DNA from: Mahella australiensis 50-1 BON
GTDB taxonomy: Bacteria > Bacillota > Clostridia > Mahellales > Mahellaceae
Length of the DNA stretch: 64,000 nucleotides
Direction of reading: 5' to 3'
NCBI RefSeq assembly: GCF_000213255.1
Contig: NC_015520.1
Coordinates: forward strand, 2,004,001-2,068,000
Of this stretch, positions 54,171-62,916 are shown piece after piece (position 1 is the stretch's first letter; each line of letters opens with the position of its first letter). The position numbers were made by a program, and so were the translations under genes. The notes below the pieces were generated by a model. It had not been told where the DNA came from and made no database searches. It saw nothing but the letters and a program-made list of their open reading frames with translations.

Positions 54171-54965
54171 TTAACGCCTTTTTATAATGTTGACGGCAAG
54201 CATGATTATAAGCGAAATAGCTATTATAGTGCCGCCGGGTGATAAGTCTAAATAATAGGACAAAAATATTCCTGAGAATACCGATGAAAATGAGAATATT
54301 ATAGAATATGCGATAGTCTGTTTAAAACTTTTAGCTATGCGTAATGCAGTGGCCGCAGGTATTACCATAAGTGCGGACACCAGCAAAGCTCCTACAACAC
54401 GCATGGATAAAGCTATTGTTACAGCTATCATAGCCGTGAACAGTGCATTTATTGCATTTACAGGTATGCCTGATATAGCGGCTGCATCCTCATCGAACGT
54501 TATAAAGAGGAGCTCTTTAAAAAGTAGGTATACAACAGCAACTATCATAAACCCAAGTACCGATATCGTGATTATATCGTTTCGTGTTACAGATACAAGG
54601 CTACCGAAAAGAAATCCCATTATATTCATGCTACTGCCTTTGGAAAGACTGAATAATATGGCGGCCAATGCCATGCCTCCGAAGGTGGCAGCCGCTATGG
54701 ATATCTCAGAATAGCGCGCATATGCCCTACGTAGACGTTCTATGCCCAGGGATGAGGCGAGAACGAAAACTACGGTGCCTATGGTCGGGTTTATACCTAT
54801 CAGCGCGCTGCCCGCTACTCCAGCCAATGCTAGGTGAGACAAAGTATCGCCTATCTGAGACAATCTCCTTAATACAAGGAAATTGCCAACCAACGGACAT
54901 ATAATAGCAATAATAGTACCGGCTGTAAATGCCATTATCATAAAATCATATGTAAATATCTCCAT
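54171..54965 (-). CDS. znuB: Metal ABC transporter permease (ZnuB/MntB family)
   Basis: 264 residues, about eight helices, ABC-3 family. Features: LGNFLVLRRLSQIGDTLSHLALAG-type sequence near the start (the cytoplasmic coupling region), VVGALLVSALMVIPAATA in the second half, and GGTIIAIS near the end. Works with ZnuC and ZnuA in the membrane to import zinc or manganese. Last gene of zur-znuA-znuC-znuB, starting three bases after znuC. The metal is inferred from the adjacent Fur-family gene. Confidence 0.93.
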   Translation of the reverse strand: MEIFTYDFMIMAFTAGTIIAIICPLVGNFLVLRRLSQIGDTLSHLALAGVAGSALIGINPTIGTVVFVLASSLGIERLRRAYARYSEISIAAATFGGMALAAILFSLSKGSSMNIMGFLFGSLVSVTRNDIITISVLGFMIVAVVYLLFKELLFITFDEDAAAISGIPVNAINALFTAMIAVTIALSMRVVGALLVSALMVIPAATALRIAKSFKQTIAYSIIFSFSSVFSGIFLSYYLDLSPGGTIIAISLIIMLAVNIIKRR

Positions 54966-54968
54966 TTT

Positions 54969-55694
54969 TTAACTCCTATGCACATGGGATTCAAGCTTTA
55001 TAGGGTATCCATAGAGTTCGCTCAACATATGGGCATCCATGTTATCCAAAGAGCAGTTTGGGTATATATGACCATTGCCCATGCATATAACGCGATTCAC
55101 CTTATCTGTGATGACCCATACATCGTGAGTTACCATAACTATGGTTATACCTCGTTCTTTATTAAGTTTCTCCAAAAGATCAAACAAGGCTTGCTGGGAT
55201 TTAGCATCTACACCTACAGTAGGCTCATCCAAAAAAAGTATCTGCGGATCGGAAACCAATGCTCTCGCGATGAACACGCGCTGCTGCTGTCCACCCGACA
55301 AGTGCCCTATTAGCTTGTCTTTATAATCCAGCATATCCACCAACCCCAATGTGTCATACACTTTTCCCCAATCTGATTTTTTCAAGCGGCGGAACAAGCC
55401 TACCTTCGTGTATAAGCCCATGGACACCACTTCTTTGACATCAGCTGGAAATGCCTGATTAAACGCGAAGGAACGTTGTGGGAGATAGCCTATGTTATGC
55501 CCTGCTATCCGCACACTACCACTATTTGGCGTTAAAAGGCCTACCATTATATTGATCAATGTGCTTTTGCCGGAACCATTCGGGCCTATTATGGCGCTGA
55601 ATTCCCCTTGTTCTATCGTCAGTGAGATATTCTCCAATACAGTTTTATCTTCATAGGCAAATGTTACATTACTAATTTCAATTGCGCTGCTCAT
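54969..55694 (-). CDS. znuC: Metal ABC transporter ATP-binding protein
   Basis: 241 residues. Walker A GPNGSGKSTLIN, Q-loop YLPQRS, signature LSGGQQQRVFIARAL, Walker B ILFLDEPTVGVD and H-loop TIVMVTHDVW are all intact. YLPQR is typical of zinc/manganese importers. Followed at once by the permease gene and preceded by the binding protein. Confidence 0.94.
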   Translation of the reverse strand: MSSAIEISNVTFAYEDKTVLENISLTIEQGEFSAIIGPNGSGKSTLINIMVGLLTPNSGSVRIAGHNIGYLPQRSFAFNQAFPADVKEVVSMGLYTKVGLFRRLKKSDWGKVYDTLGLVDMLDYKDKLIGHLSGGQQQRVFIARALVSDPQILFLDEPTVGVDAKSQQALFDLLEKLNKERGITIVMVTHDVWVITDKVNRVICMGNGHIYPNCSLDNMDAHMLSELYGYPIKLESHVHRS

Positions 55695-55698
55695 ATAT

Positions 55699-56583
55699 TT
55701 ACTCCAAAGCTTTCTGTAAGTTCTCTAGGTTTTCTCGCATTATAGAGATGTAATCATCCCCGCTTTTTTCTTCCTCCTCGGTTAATCCGTCCAGAGGATT
55801 CAACGTCAATACTTGCGCTCCAGCCTCATTCGCTAGAGTTTGCATAGGCTTAGGCGTAACCAACGGTTCGGCAAATATGTATTTGATCCCGTTAGCCTTG
55901 CAATAATCTATAACTCGGCTTATCTGAGCAGGACTGGGTTCTTGCTCATCATCCAACCCTATAACAGTTATCTCTTCTAAACCATAATCCCTAGCTATAT
56001 AGCTGAATGCCTTGTGATATACAACAAATGATTTCCTAGGAGCATTGCTCAGAGCTTCACTATATTGTCTATCCAGTTCTTCCAATCGCTGTTTAAGCAC
56101 ATTATAATTTGCTTCAAAATATGCGCTATCATCGCTCTGATCCATGCTAATCAAAGCTTCTTTTATATTATACGCCACTATCAAGGCATTTTTAGGCGAT
56201 AACCATACATGCGGGTTTACGGTATTACCTTCCTTTATCGGTTCTATGTTTTCAGAGGCCTTACAATAGATGGCATTTGAATCGCCGTTTTGAGTTTTAA
56301 GTATCCACGAATCCAAATCCAATCCAATGTATATTATCAAATCAGCTTCGTATAAGCGAGCCATGTCGCGCGTGCCGGGTTCCCATTCGTGTACGCTTAT
56401 GCCAGCTGGTATTATGTTGGTAACATCGACCCTATCGCCGCCTATTTGTTTGGCCATAAAGTATAGAGGATATATAGTAGTATATACCGTAGTCTTACCG
56501 GTATCGGCAACTGATTGACGCTTACATCCCACAAAGGACAAAGCTAATATCATAACGAGGGCGAGCCCTATAAATCGTTTCAT
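55699..56583 (-). CDS. znuA: Zinc/manganese-binding lipoprotein of ABC importer
   Basis: 294 residues, cluster A-I binding protein. Lipobox LSFVGC with acylated Cys20 after an N-terminal hydrophobic segment. Metal ligands expected at His in SVHEWEPG, His in NPHVWLSP, His in VYHKAFSYIARDYGL and Asp/Glu in IFAEPLVTPKP and the C-terminal lobe. It lacks the long His-rich loop seen in many ZnuA proteins, so zinc versus manganese is open; the Fur-type neighbour favours zinc. Its ATG overlaps the zur stop. Confidence 0.92.
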   Translation of the reverse strand: MKRFIGLALVMILALSFVGCKRQSVADTGKTTVYTTIYPLYFMAKQIGGDRVDVTNIIPAGISVHEWEPGTRDMARLYEADLIIYIGLDLDSWILKTQNGDSNAIYCKASENIEPIKEGNTVNPHVWLSPKNALIVAYNIKEALISMDQSDDSAYFEANYNVLKQRLEELDRQYSEALSNAPRKSFVVYHKAFSYIARDYGLEEITVIGLDDEQEPSPAQISRVIDYCKANGIKYIFAEPLVTPKPMQTLANEAGAQVLTLNPLDGLTEEEEKSGDDYISIMRENLENLQKALE

Positions 56584-57005
56584 CTATCAGGTTCCTTTCT
56601 GTCGGCGCATTTATTGCAGTATCCTAAAATTTCTATGTGATGTTCCACTACTTGAAAGTCTTTTATGCGGTTTAAACAGTAATCTAAAGGGCATATATCT
56701 AACTTTTCGACTTTGCCGCACATTAAGCATTTCATAATATGAGTATGTGCATCTCTATGCATCTCATATACCATATTGCTCCCCACGTTTGATTTATCCA
56801 CAATACCAATAGAAGACAAAATCTCAAGGTTCCTGTACACGGTATCCGGACTTATGCATGGCAGCTTTCCTTTTACACGCTCATATATATACTTTACCGT
56901 AGCATAACCGTCTATAGACAGCAAAGTATCCATTATGATGTCGCGCTGAGGCGTAAGCTTATAATTATGTTCGCGCAATACATCTATAGCTTGTTGCTTA
57001 GTCAC
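56580..57005 (-). CDS. zur: Fur-family metal regulator (Zur-like)
   Basis: 141 residues. Winged helix with KLTPQRDIIMDTLLS and SPDTVYRNLEILSSIGIV; metal sites MHRDAHTHIMKCLMCGKVEKL, VEHHIEILGYCNKCADR, with both CxxC pairs for structural zinc. First gene of the znu operon with four-base overlap to znuA, so autoregulation with the importer is expected. PerR or Mur type cannot be fully excluded, but the operon context supports Zur. Confidence 0.88.
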   Translation of the reverse strand: MTKQQAIDVLREHNYKLTPQRDIIMDTLLSIDGYATVKYIYERVKGKLPCISPDTVYRNLEILSSIGIVDKSNVGSNMVYEMHRDAHTHIMKCLMCGKVEKLDICPLDYCLNRIKDFQVVEHHIEILGYCNKCADRKEPDR

Positions 57006-57042
57006 ATTATCACTTCCAATTAAGAATTAATTACTAGATAAG

Positions 57043-57071
57043 ATAATAATACGAAATATCAAATTTGTCAA
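57043..57071 (-). promoter_or_regulatory. Promoter of the zur-znu operon
   Basis: TTGACA (57066-57071) and TATTAT (57043-57048) with a 17-base spacer on the minus strand. The A/T-rich stretch over the -10 is where a Zur/Fur box would lie, but I see no good dyad match. Confidence 0.7.
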
Positions 57072-57174
57072 TGCTAAAAAATAGCAAGATTTTTGTATAA
57101 GTTTTGATGCTCTAGCGCATAGTATAAAAGAGCGATGTTTTACCTTAAATATTATCCATATAGTGGCAAAAAAT

Positions 57175-57203
57175 TTGACAGCTTATATATTTGAGTGTAA
57201 AAT
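57175..57203 (+). promoter_or_regulatory. Promoter of the YabE-like gene
   Basis: TTGACA (57175-57180) and TAAAAT (57198-57203) with a 17-base spacer on the plus strand, 40 bases before the start codon. Divergent from the zur promoter. Confidence 0.7.
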
Positions 57204-57242
57204 ATCCATAATCCGCGATTCACTAAGAAGGAGGATAAATCG

Positions 57243-58412
57243 ATGGAATCAAATAGCAGCTTTCATCGACGGCCTTTGCGGCCGTGGATGATATGTATAC
57301 TGCTAATAGTGGCAGTAATCGCCGCAGCCGGCTCCATACACGAGATACTGGCTAAAGATGTGACGGTTACGGTAGACGGCCGCAAAGCCTCAATTGCAAC
57401 AAAGGAAGATACAGTAGAACAACTGCTGAAAGTATATGACATAATATTGGGGCCGGCTGATAAAGTAGTGCCTGCATTGGATACTACATTAAAAGACGGC
57501 ATGGACATAAGCGTTATTCGTGCTACATTGGTAAGGGTCAACGATAACGGGCATATCAAAACGATCTATACTACAGCTTCTTCAGTAAATGATATGCTTA
57601 AAGAAGCCGGTATTTCGGTGAGACAAGAGGATAATATAGAACCTGCCGCAGATCAAAGCATATATCCTGGTTTATATGTAAATATAACTAGAGCTGTGCC
57701 TGTTACCATATTGGCCGATGCTCAGGTTAAAAAGATATATACCACATGCACGTCTGTAAGCCAGGTATTAGCCGATGTCGGCATAAAGCTTGCACAAAAA
57801 GACAAAGTAAATCCCGGATTGAATACTGCAATAAAGAGCGGTACCACGATAGAAATAGTTCGAGTAAACGAGACTTATGAAACCGTTGAAAAACCTATAC
57901 CTTACAAAACCATAATCCGAGACAATCATGACATGGCTAAAGGCGTGCAAAAGGTAGTCCAACCAGGCCAAGACGGTCGCATACAACGAAAAATTCTAGT
58001 TGTATACGAAAATGGCAAAGAGGTTTCGCGCAAGGTAGCATCTGAAACTGTAGTAGCACAACCCAAAAATAAAATAGTAGAACGCGGTACTGTACAGAGC
58101 TTTGTGACCTCACGTGGTGCTTCCATACGTTACAGCAAAGTGTTGACCATGAGCGCTTCGGCATATACCGCCGGATATGATGGAGTAAACAACACAACAA
58201 GCACCGGGCAAAGCGTACGACGGGGAATAGCAGCAGTTGATCCGAGAATAATACCATTGGGTACTAGACTATATGTAGATGGTTATGGTTTCGCAGTAGC
58301 AGCTGATGTAGGCGGAGCCATAAAGGGAAACAAAATCGATCTATATATGGAAACGCTATCCCAAGCCAGAGCTTTCGGCCGAAGGACGGTAAAAGTGTAT
58401 ATACTCAAATAA
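57243..58412 (+). CDS. yabE: YabE-like cell-wall protein (DUF348, G5, 3D domains)
   Basis: 389 residues. One N-terminal membrane anchor (about 16-34), three DUF348 units (starting near VTVTVDGRKASIATKEDTV, IKTIYTTASSVNDMLKEAG and VKKIYTTCTSVSQVLADVG), a G5 domain (ETVEKPIPYKTII to about 275), and a C-terminal 3D domain with SASAYTAGYDG, RRGIAAVDPRIIPLGT and DVGGAIKGNKIDLY, containing the three Asp of its name. Resembles resuscitation-promoting/stationary-phase muralytic proteins. Located just upstream of rsmA as in B. subtilis yabE-rnmV-ksgA, though rnmV is missing. GAAGGAGG precedes the ATG. Confidence 0.92.
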   Translation: MESNSSFHRRPLRPWMICILLIVAVIAAAGSIHEILAKDVTVTVDGRKASIATKEDTVEQLLKVYDIILGPADKVVPALDTTLKDGMDISVIRATLVRVNDNGHIKTIYTTASSVNDMLKEAGISVRQEDNIEPAADQSIYPGLYVNITRAVPVTILADAQVKKIYTTCTSVSQVLADVGIKLAQKDKVNPGLNTAIKSGTTIEIVRVNETYETVEKPIPYKTIIRDNHDMAKGVQKVVQPGQDGRIQRKILVVYENGKEVSRKVASETVVAQPKNKIVERGTVQSFVTSRGASIRYSKVLTMSASAYTAGYDGVNNTTSTGQSVRRGIAAVDPRIIPLGTRLYVDGYGFAVAADVGGAIKGNKIDLYMETLSQARAFGRRTVKVYILK

Positions 58413-58428
58413 GCCGTCATACCTACAT

Positions 58429-58456
58429 AGGGAGTACAGCATGTACTCCCTTAATT
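58429..58456 (+). terminator. Probable terminator after yabE
   Basis: AGGGAGTACA (58429-58438) pairs with TGTACTCCCT (58442-58451), then TAATTT. U tract is short. The following gap to 58675 holds a small dyad, TGCTAATCTAGCG with CGCTAGTAATAGCA (58546-58584), and otherwise nothing I can name. Confidence 0.6.
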
Positions 58457-58675
58457 TCATACTAATATTTACAGCGAACTTCATCCCAATATAATACTAT
58501 ACGATAAACAGCAGTTAAAGGACATACTAGAGCTTACTTTCGCTCGTGCTAATCTAGCGCCGGTCTTTCGCTAGTAATAGCATTAGGCCTTATTATTTAC
58601 AAAAAGCTTAAATTAAACATTTACGTATTAATATATAACTAATTAATACAATTTGAGAAAAGAAGGGATCAGTTT

Positions 58676-59575
58676 ATGGATAAAACAAAGGACCTTTCGT
58701 CGAAATCCGCAGTGCAAAGGCTTATCGATCGGTATAATTTTAAACCTAATAAAGCAATGGGACAAAACTTTCTCATAAACAAAGAAGCATTGAACGCTAT
58801 AGTAAATGGAGCTGATATATCAGCCGAGGACGAGGTATTAGAGATAGGACCGGGATTAGGAACATTGACCCTCAAACTTTCAGAGCGAGCAGCTCACGTT
58901 ACTGCGGTGGAAGTGGACAAGCGTATTATACCATTGCTAAAACAAACGCTACAGGATGTAGGCAATGTAAGTATAATAGAAGGCGATTTTTTAAATCCAA
59001 TGGTAGCTGAAGAAATAAAGGAATGCCTAGCAGGAAAATCGGCTATAGTAGTGGCTAATCTGCCATATTATATCACTACACCGGTGCTTATGGATATTAT
59101 AGAAAATTATATCATGATCAAAAGGGCTGTGCTTATGATGCAAAAAGAGGTTGCATATAGGGTTGTAGCTCAGCCTGGCAGCCGATTGAGCGGATCAGTA
59201 AAGGATTATGGTGTGCTGTCGATATCGGTTCAATATTATATGGATCCGCAGATATTACTTGAGGTACCGCGATCTGACTTCTTGCCATCTCCCGACGTAG
59301 ATTCGGCTGTAGTTAGGCTAGACAGACGCGATAAGCCGGCTGTAGATGTCCAAGATGAGCGAATGTTTTTTTCTCTTGTAAAGGCTGCATTCGGGCAAAG
59401 GCGCAAGACCCTATTTAATGCGCTAGCTGGGGGCCTAGGATATCCATTGGGTAAAGACGGACTAAAGCGCGTTCTTGAACGAGCGCACATAGACGGCAAT
59501 CGCCGGGCTGAAACTTTGTCGCTGCAGGAATTTGCCGATATAGCAAACGAGCTATTTTATACCATAAACAGCTAA
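58676..59575 (+). CDS. rsmA: 16S rRNA (adenine(1518)-N6/adenine(1519)-N6)-dimethyltransferase
   Basis: KsgA/RsmA dimethylates two adjacent adenines near the 3' end of 16S rRNA using S-adenosylmethionine. 299 residues. KAMGQNFLINKEALNAIV, the SAM loop VLEIGPGLGTLTLKL, and catalytic NLPYYITTPVLM; C-terminal FLPSPDVDSAVVRL and FGQRRKTLFNAL. AAGAAGGGA precedes the ATG. Convergent with cbiN. Confidence 0.96.
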   Translation: MDKTKDLSSKSAVQRLIDRYNFKPNKAMGQNFLINKEALNAIVNGADISAEDEVLEIGPGLGTLTLKLSERAAHVTAVEVDKRIIPLLKQTLQDVGNVSIIEGDFLNPMVAEEIKECLAGKSAIVVANLPYYITTPVLMDIIENYIMIKRAVLMMQKEVAYRVVAQPGSRLSGSVKDYGVLSISVQYYMDPQILLEVPRSDFLPSPDVDSAVVRLDRRDKPAVDVQDERMFFSLVKAAFGQRRKTLFNALAGGLGYPLGKDGLKRVLERAHIDGNRRAETLSLQEFADIANELFYTINS

Positions 59576-59585
59576 CATCTTCATA

Positions 59586-59876
59586 TCACCTCATATTCCG
59601 CTTATGAATGCGCACAGCTTTATCTATCGCCCAAAATATCAGCAGCAATACGACAACTCCTATAATGCCAGCTATAATGGTAGATGCTGCTCCATCTTCT
59701 ACAACAGGTATTGTATAATCTGGCATAAGCGATATGCCAGCGTCCCTTTCAAGGGATGTAAAACCAAGATCATCAGCCACCCTTTCCAGGCCATCTGGGA
59801 ACGATGAGGCAAACGGTGTTAAAACCAACAGTAAGACAACCAACAACCATGGCCACAGTTTCTTTAATTTATTCAT
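59586..59876 (-). CDS. PDGLE-domain protein, CbiN/NikN-like
   Basis: 96 residues. Two membrane helices (about 9-26 and 66-86) flank an external segment with SSFPDGLERVADDLGF, the PDGLE signature of NikN/CbiN-type small subunits. These pair with CbiM/NikM in ECF-type nickel or cobalt importers. ATG 59876 shares one base with the cbiM stop (TAATG) and GGAGG lies ten bases ahead; longer frame is out-of-gene. No cbiQ or cbiO follows. Confidence 0.88.
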   Translation of the reverse strand: MNKLKKLWPWLLVVLLLVLTPFASSFPDGLERVADDLGFTSLERDAGISLMPDYTIPVVEDGAASTIIAGIIGVVVLLLIFWAIDKAVRIHKRNMR

Positions 59877-60508
59877 TATTCCTCGACCTCCTGTTTTCGC
59901 CACGGCTTTAATACTGTTACTTTTGCCAGGAATGGCACAGTCACTGCCGTAATAATACCTTCTATTATACCTATGATGGCATGCCATAGCAGCATAGGCC
60001 ATACAACGGCATCAAATGGTACTGTTGCCGATACGCCGAGTTCTACGGATGCCGCAAATGCCGCCAACTCTATCGATAGCCAACCGCTAGCAAACAATGA
60101 GACTGGTTTGATTTTTCCACCGAATGGAATACGCTGCACAGCATAAGCCACCCAACATCCCAAAACGGCCATATTGAGTACGTTTGCCCCCAATGCCATA
60201 ATCCCGCCATCATGAAATAACAGCGCCTGCAGCGCTACCACAGCAGTCATTATAATCATCCCGGCTGCCGGACCAAACAATGCCGTGACCAACGCCGAAC
60301 CCAAAAGATGGCCCGATACTCCGGGAGCTATTGGAAAATTAAGCATTTGCGCAACAAATACGAACGCGGCCATCATACCCATCGAAGGAACAGGCTGTTC
60401 GTCAAATGCGCGTTTTATATTCCTGTTACTAATGGCTATAACTGCCACGCTAACCGTCGCAGAAGCGATCATCGTTTTGGTATCCAAAAAACCATCAGGT
60501 ATATGCAT
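59876..60508 (-). CDS. cbiM: CbiM/NikM-type nickel/cobalt ECF transporter substrate subunit
   Basis: 210 residues, about six or seven helices. The mature N-terminus MHIPDGFLD holds the essential His2 that coordinates the metal; MAAFVFVAQMLNFPIAPGVSGHLLGSAL is the core family motif, and LLFHDGGIMALGANVLNMAVLG follows. ATG 60508 is fixed by that requirement; GGGAAGGGG lies eight bases ahead. Behind a regulated leader. Energy-coupling genes cbiQO are not adjacent. Confidence 0.93.
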   Translation of the reverse strand: MHIPDGFLDTKTMIASATVSVAVIAISNRNIKRAFDEQPVPSMGMMAAFVFVAQMLNFPIAPGVSGHLLGSALVTALFGPAAGMIIMTAVVALQALLFHDGGIMALGANVLNMAVLGCWVAYAVQRIPFGGKIKPVSLFASGWLSIELAAFAASVELGVSATVPFDAVVWPMLLWHAIIGIIEGIITAVTVPFLAKVTVLKPWRKQEVEE

Positions 60509-60534
60509 ATATGTATCCCCTTCCCTCAAATGAT

Positions 60535-60630
60535 AACAAAAAGGCAGCTTGGAATATCTCATCCAAACTGCCTCCATGGCAATCTTATTATAGGCAGCTT
60601 TGCTGCCACAAGGTCTCCATGACCTCGATC
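60535..60630 (-). ncRNA. Candidate NiCo-type (czcD) riboswitch leader of cbiM
   Basis: The transcript between the promoter and cbiM has GAGGTC/GACCTT pairing, a perfect hairpin GGCAGCAAAGCTGCC, then ATGGAGGCAG leading into a long stem that is also a terminator. Repeated GGCAG helices, short size (about 95 bases), overlap with a terminator and position before a Ni/Co importer fit the NiCo riboswitch class. I cannot align it to the family model here, so the class is probable, not proven. A cobalamin riboswitch is unlikely because of the size. Confidence 0.6.
60538..60572 (-). terminator. Attenuator-type terminator in the cbiM leader
   Basis: GGCAGTTTGGA and TTCCAAGCTGCC form a strong stem followed by TTTTTGTT on the minus strand, 30 bases before the cbiM start. 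Position inside the leader indicates transcription attenuation. Confidence 0.85.
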
Positions 60631-60637
60631 CGCGTAT

Positions 60638-60667
60638 ATCATAACATATGTGCTGGGCCTATTGCAA
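60638..60667 (-). promoter_or_regulatory. Promoter of cbiM leader
   Basis: TTGCAA (60662-60667) and TATGAT (60638-60643) on the minus strand with an 18-base spacer, just after the GH4 gene's stop. Predicted start near 60631. Confidence 0.6.
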
Positions 60668-60677
60668 GTAGGAATTT

Positions 60678-61973
60678 CTATTTATACTTCGGCAGCCAAT
60701 CGCCATGCGCTTCTATGAGGTCATCGCACATAGCCCTTATCTCATCTATAGTAAGTTCCGCAGCGGTATGCGGGTCCAGCATGGCAGCCATATAGATATA
60801 ATCGCGTTTTTGGGCAAGAGCTGCTTCTATGGTTACAAGTTGCACGTTGATATTGGTGCGATTTATAGCGGCTAATTGCTGCGGTAATTCTCCCACATAG
60901 CACGGATTAACGCCATTTCTGTCCACTAAGCACGGCACCTCCACCACAGCATCCTGCGGCAAATTGGTTATAAGGCCGGTATTCATGACATTACCGTGAA
61001 TGCGGAATGGTTTATCGGTTTCTATAGCTTCCATAATATAAGAGGCATACTCGTGTGTGCGGCTGTGCTCTATATTTTTATTTTCCACAAGATCCTCTCG
61101 CATGGTTTCCCAGCGTTTTATCTGTTCCACGCACCGACGCGGATATTCATCCAGTGGTATGTTGAAACGCTCTATGAGCTCAGGATTCCGGTTCTTTATA
61201 AAATAAGGCAGATATTCAGCGTTATGTTCACTGGATTCGGTTACGTAATAGCCAAACTGCTTCATTATCTCATAGCGTACCATATCATTATGAGGCGTCG
61301 GACGTGAAAAGGCTTTTTCTTTGATTTCCGGATATAGATCCTTGCCATCTTTGGTTATCTCTAACAACCATGCCTGATGGTTTATGCCGGCTATCCTCCA
61401 CTGCACACCTTCGGGATCCATACCCAAAGGCTTCAATAAACCAGGCACACAACCCTGCACGCTATGGCACAAGCCTACCGTCTTTATAGCGGTAGCCTTG
61501 AGCATAGCCCCTGTCAACATAGCCATCGGATTGGTATAATTCAAGAACCATGCGTCTGGACATACCTCTTCCATATCCTTGGCAAAGTCCAACATAACCG
61601 GTATAGTCCTGAGGGCGCGGAAAATACCGCCTATACCAAGTGTATCGCCTATAGTCTGGCGTAAACCGTATTTTTTGGGTATTTCAAAGTCGGTTACTGT
61701 GCAGGGCTCATATCCGCCGACTTGTATGGCATTGACCACATAATCAGCACCTTTTAGCGCCTTTTTGCGATCAGTGTAAGCTACAATTCTGGCATGTCCG
61801 CCATTGTTTTCGTTGATATTATTGAGCATCTTCTCGGAATCGCTGAGCCGCTGAAGATCGATATCATATAAAGCCAGCTCAGAATCCTGCAATGCTGGAG
61901 TCAGTATACAGTCGCCCAGTACATTTTTGGCGAAAACAGTACTGCCAGCACCCATAAATGTTATTTTAGCCAT
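60678..61973 (-). CDS. GH4 alpha-galactosidase/alpha-glucosidase-like enzyme
   Basis: 431 residues of glycoside hydrolase family 4, which uses NAD+ and a divalent metal in an oxidation-elimination mechanism. Rossmann motif FMGAGSTVFAKNVLGD, DTLGIGGIFRALRTIP, NYTNPMAMLTGAML, and metal ligands Cys in GLCHSVQG and His in AGINHQAWLLEI. Closest in style to MelA alpha-galactosidases; specificity needs testing. ATG 61973 follows AAAGGGG by nine bases. Divergent from an AraC-type regulator, a usual layout for sugar-induced enzymes. Confidence 0.9.
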   Translation of the reverse strand: MAKITFMGAGSTVFAKNVLGDCILTPALQDSELALYDIDLQRLSDSEKMLNNINENNGGHARIVAYTDRKKALKGADYVVNAIQVGGYEPCTVTDFEIPKKYGLRQTIGDTLGIGGIFRALRTIPVMLDFAKDMEEVCPDAWFLNYTNPMAMLTGAMLKATAIKTVGLCHSVQGCVPGLLKPLGMDPEGVQWRIAGINHQAWLLEITKDGKDLYPEIKEKAFSRPTPHNDMVRYEIMKQFGYYVTESSEHNAEYLPYFIKNRNPELIERFNIPLDEYPRRCVEQIKRWETMREDLVENKNIEHSRTHEYASYIMEAIETDKPFRIHGNVMNTGLITNLPQDAVVEVPCLVDRNGVNPCYVGELPQQLAAINRTNINVQLVTIEAALAQKRDYIYMAAMLDPHTAAELTIDEIRAMCDDLIEAHGDWLPKYK

Positions 61974-62005
61974 ATCGAATTCCCCTTTCTGATTTTCATA
62001 ATTCA

Positions 62006-62063
62006 ATTATAACTTGTACATACACAAATGGAATGATACAATGCTATGAAAATATGGTATAAT
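62006..62063. promoter_or_regulatory. Divergent promoter region between GH4 gene and AraC regulator
   Basis: Minus-strand TATAAT (62006-62011) with weak -35 TTCCAT (62028-62033), and plus-strand TATAAT (62058-62063) with no clear -35. TTGT-N6-ACAA (62014-62027 approximately) lies between them and may be a regulator half-site pair. An AraC-type activator would explain the poor -35 elements. Confidence 0.45.
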
Positions 62064-62088
62064 GTTAGATATAAAAGGGGTGAAATGT

Positions 62089-62916
62089 ATGAACGATTCA
62101 TATTTTCCGGATGCCAAAGAAGGTATAGATGTGAGCGTATACCACTGTGGTATAGAACAATGTCAACCGGGACATTCATATGGTCCGGCTATAAGGGACC
62201 ATTTCTTGATACATTATATACTGGATGGCTGCGGAAGGTTTTTTATTGATGGTAACGAATACTATTTGCATAAAAATCAGGGATTTCTTATATGCCCGAA
62301 TATAGTGACATATTACGAGGCTGACAGTCAAAACCCATGGACTTATACATGGGTGGGCTTCAATGGCGTAAAGGCTGAACAATATCTGAAATACGCCGGT
62401 CTCGATCGTTTTGATCCAATTTTCACTTATGATAAAGGCAGCTTCGTAGCTCAATGCTTTTCAAGGATGATGGATGCACGCCAGTTAAAACGCGGCGACA
62501 CCGTACGCCTTCAAGGGCTTCTTTATATATTCCTATCGGAATTAATAGAATCCGGCGAGCCCAAAGCATGGAACAGTAAAAGCCCTACGGAGTTATATAT
62601 AAGAAAGGCTATGCAGTATATACAGGCAAATTATTCGCAACATATGAGTATAAATGAGCTAGCAGCTTATATAGGGCTTAATAGGAGCTATTTCAGCGCT
62701 CTCTTTAAGCAATACATTCACCTATCACCTCAAGAGTTTATCGTACGCTTTCGTATGGATAAAGCTTGCGAGCTTATGAGCAACGCGGAGCTGTCTATAA
62801 GCGACATATCCAGGTCGGTGGGTTACGACGACCCATTGAATTTCTCAAAGATTTTTAAAAAGATAAAAGGGGTATCTCCATATCAATATAGAAAAGGGGT
62901 TATGACCAAATCATAA
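62089..62916 (+). CDS. AraC-family transcriptional regulator
   Basis: 275 residues. N-terminal cupin sensor (about 10-150) with DHFLIHYILDGCGRFFIDGNEYYL and GFLICPNIVTYYEAD, C-terminal AraC DNA-binding domain with SINELAAYIGLNRSYFSALFKQY, SPQEFIVRFRMDKACELM and VGYDDPLNFSKIFKKIKGVSPYQYRK. Likely activates the divergent GH4 gene in response to a sugar (inference from layout). ATG 62089 has AAAGGGG ahead; an ATG at 62062 lies inside the promoter. Confidence 0.9.
   Translation: MNDSYFPDAKEGIDVSVYHCGIEQCQPGHSYGPAIRDHFLIHYILDGCGRFFIDGNEYYLHKNQGFLICPNIVTYYEADSQNPWTYTWVGFNGVKAEQYLKYAGLDRFDPIFTYDKGSFVAQCFSRMMDARQLKRGDTVRLQGLLYIFLSELIESGEPKAWNSKSPTELYIRKAMQYIQANYSQHMSINELAAYIGLNRSYFSALFKQYIHLSPQEFIVRFRMDKACELMSNAELSISDISRSVGYDDPLNFSKIFKKIKGVSPYQYRKGVMTKS

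Noticed and set aside
60535-60630. Cobalamin riboswitch upstream of cbiM
   Set aside because: The leader is only about 95 bases and lacks the long multi-helix body. The partial resemblance of GGAGACCTT to a B12 box is not enough.
62046-62249. Overlapping 67-codon frame at the start of the AraC gene
   Set aside because: Out-of-frame shadow of the regulator's coding sequence, starting upstream of the ribosome site.
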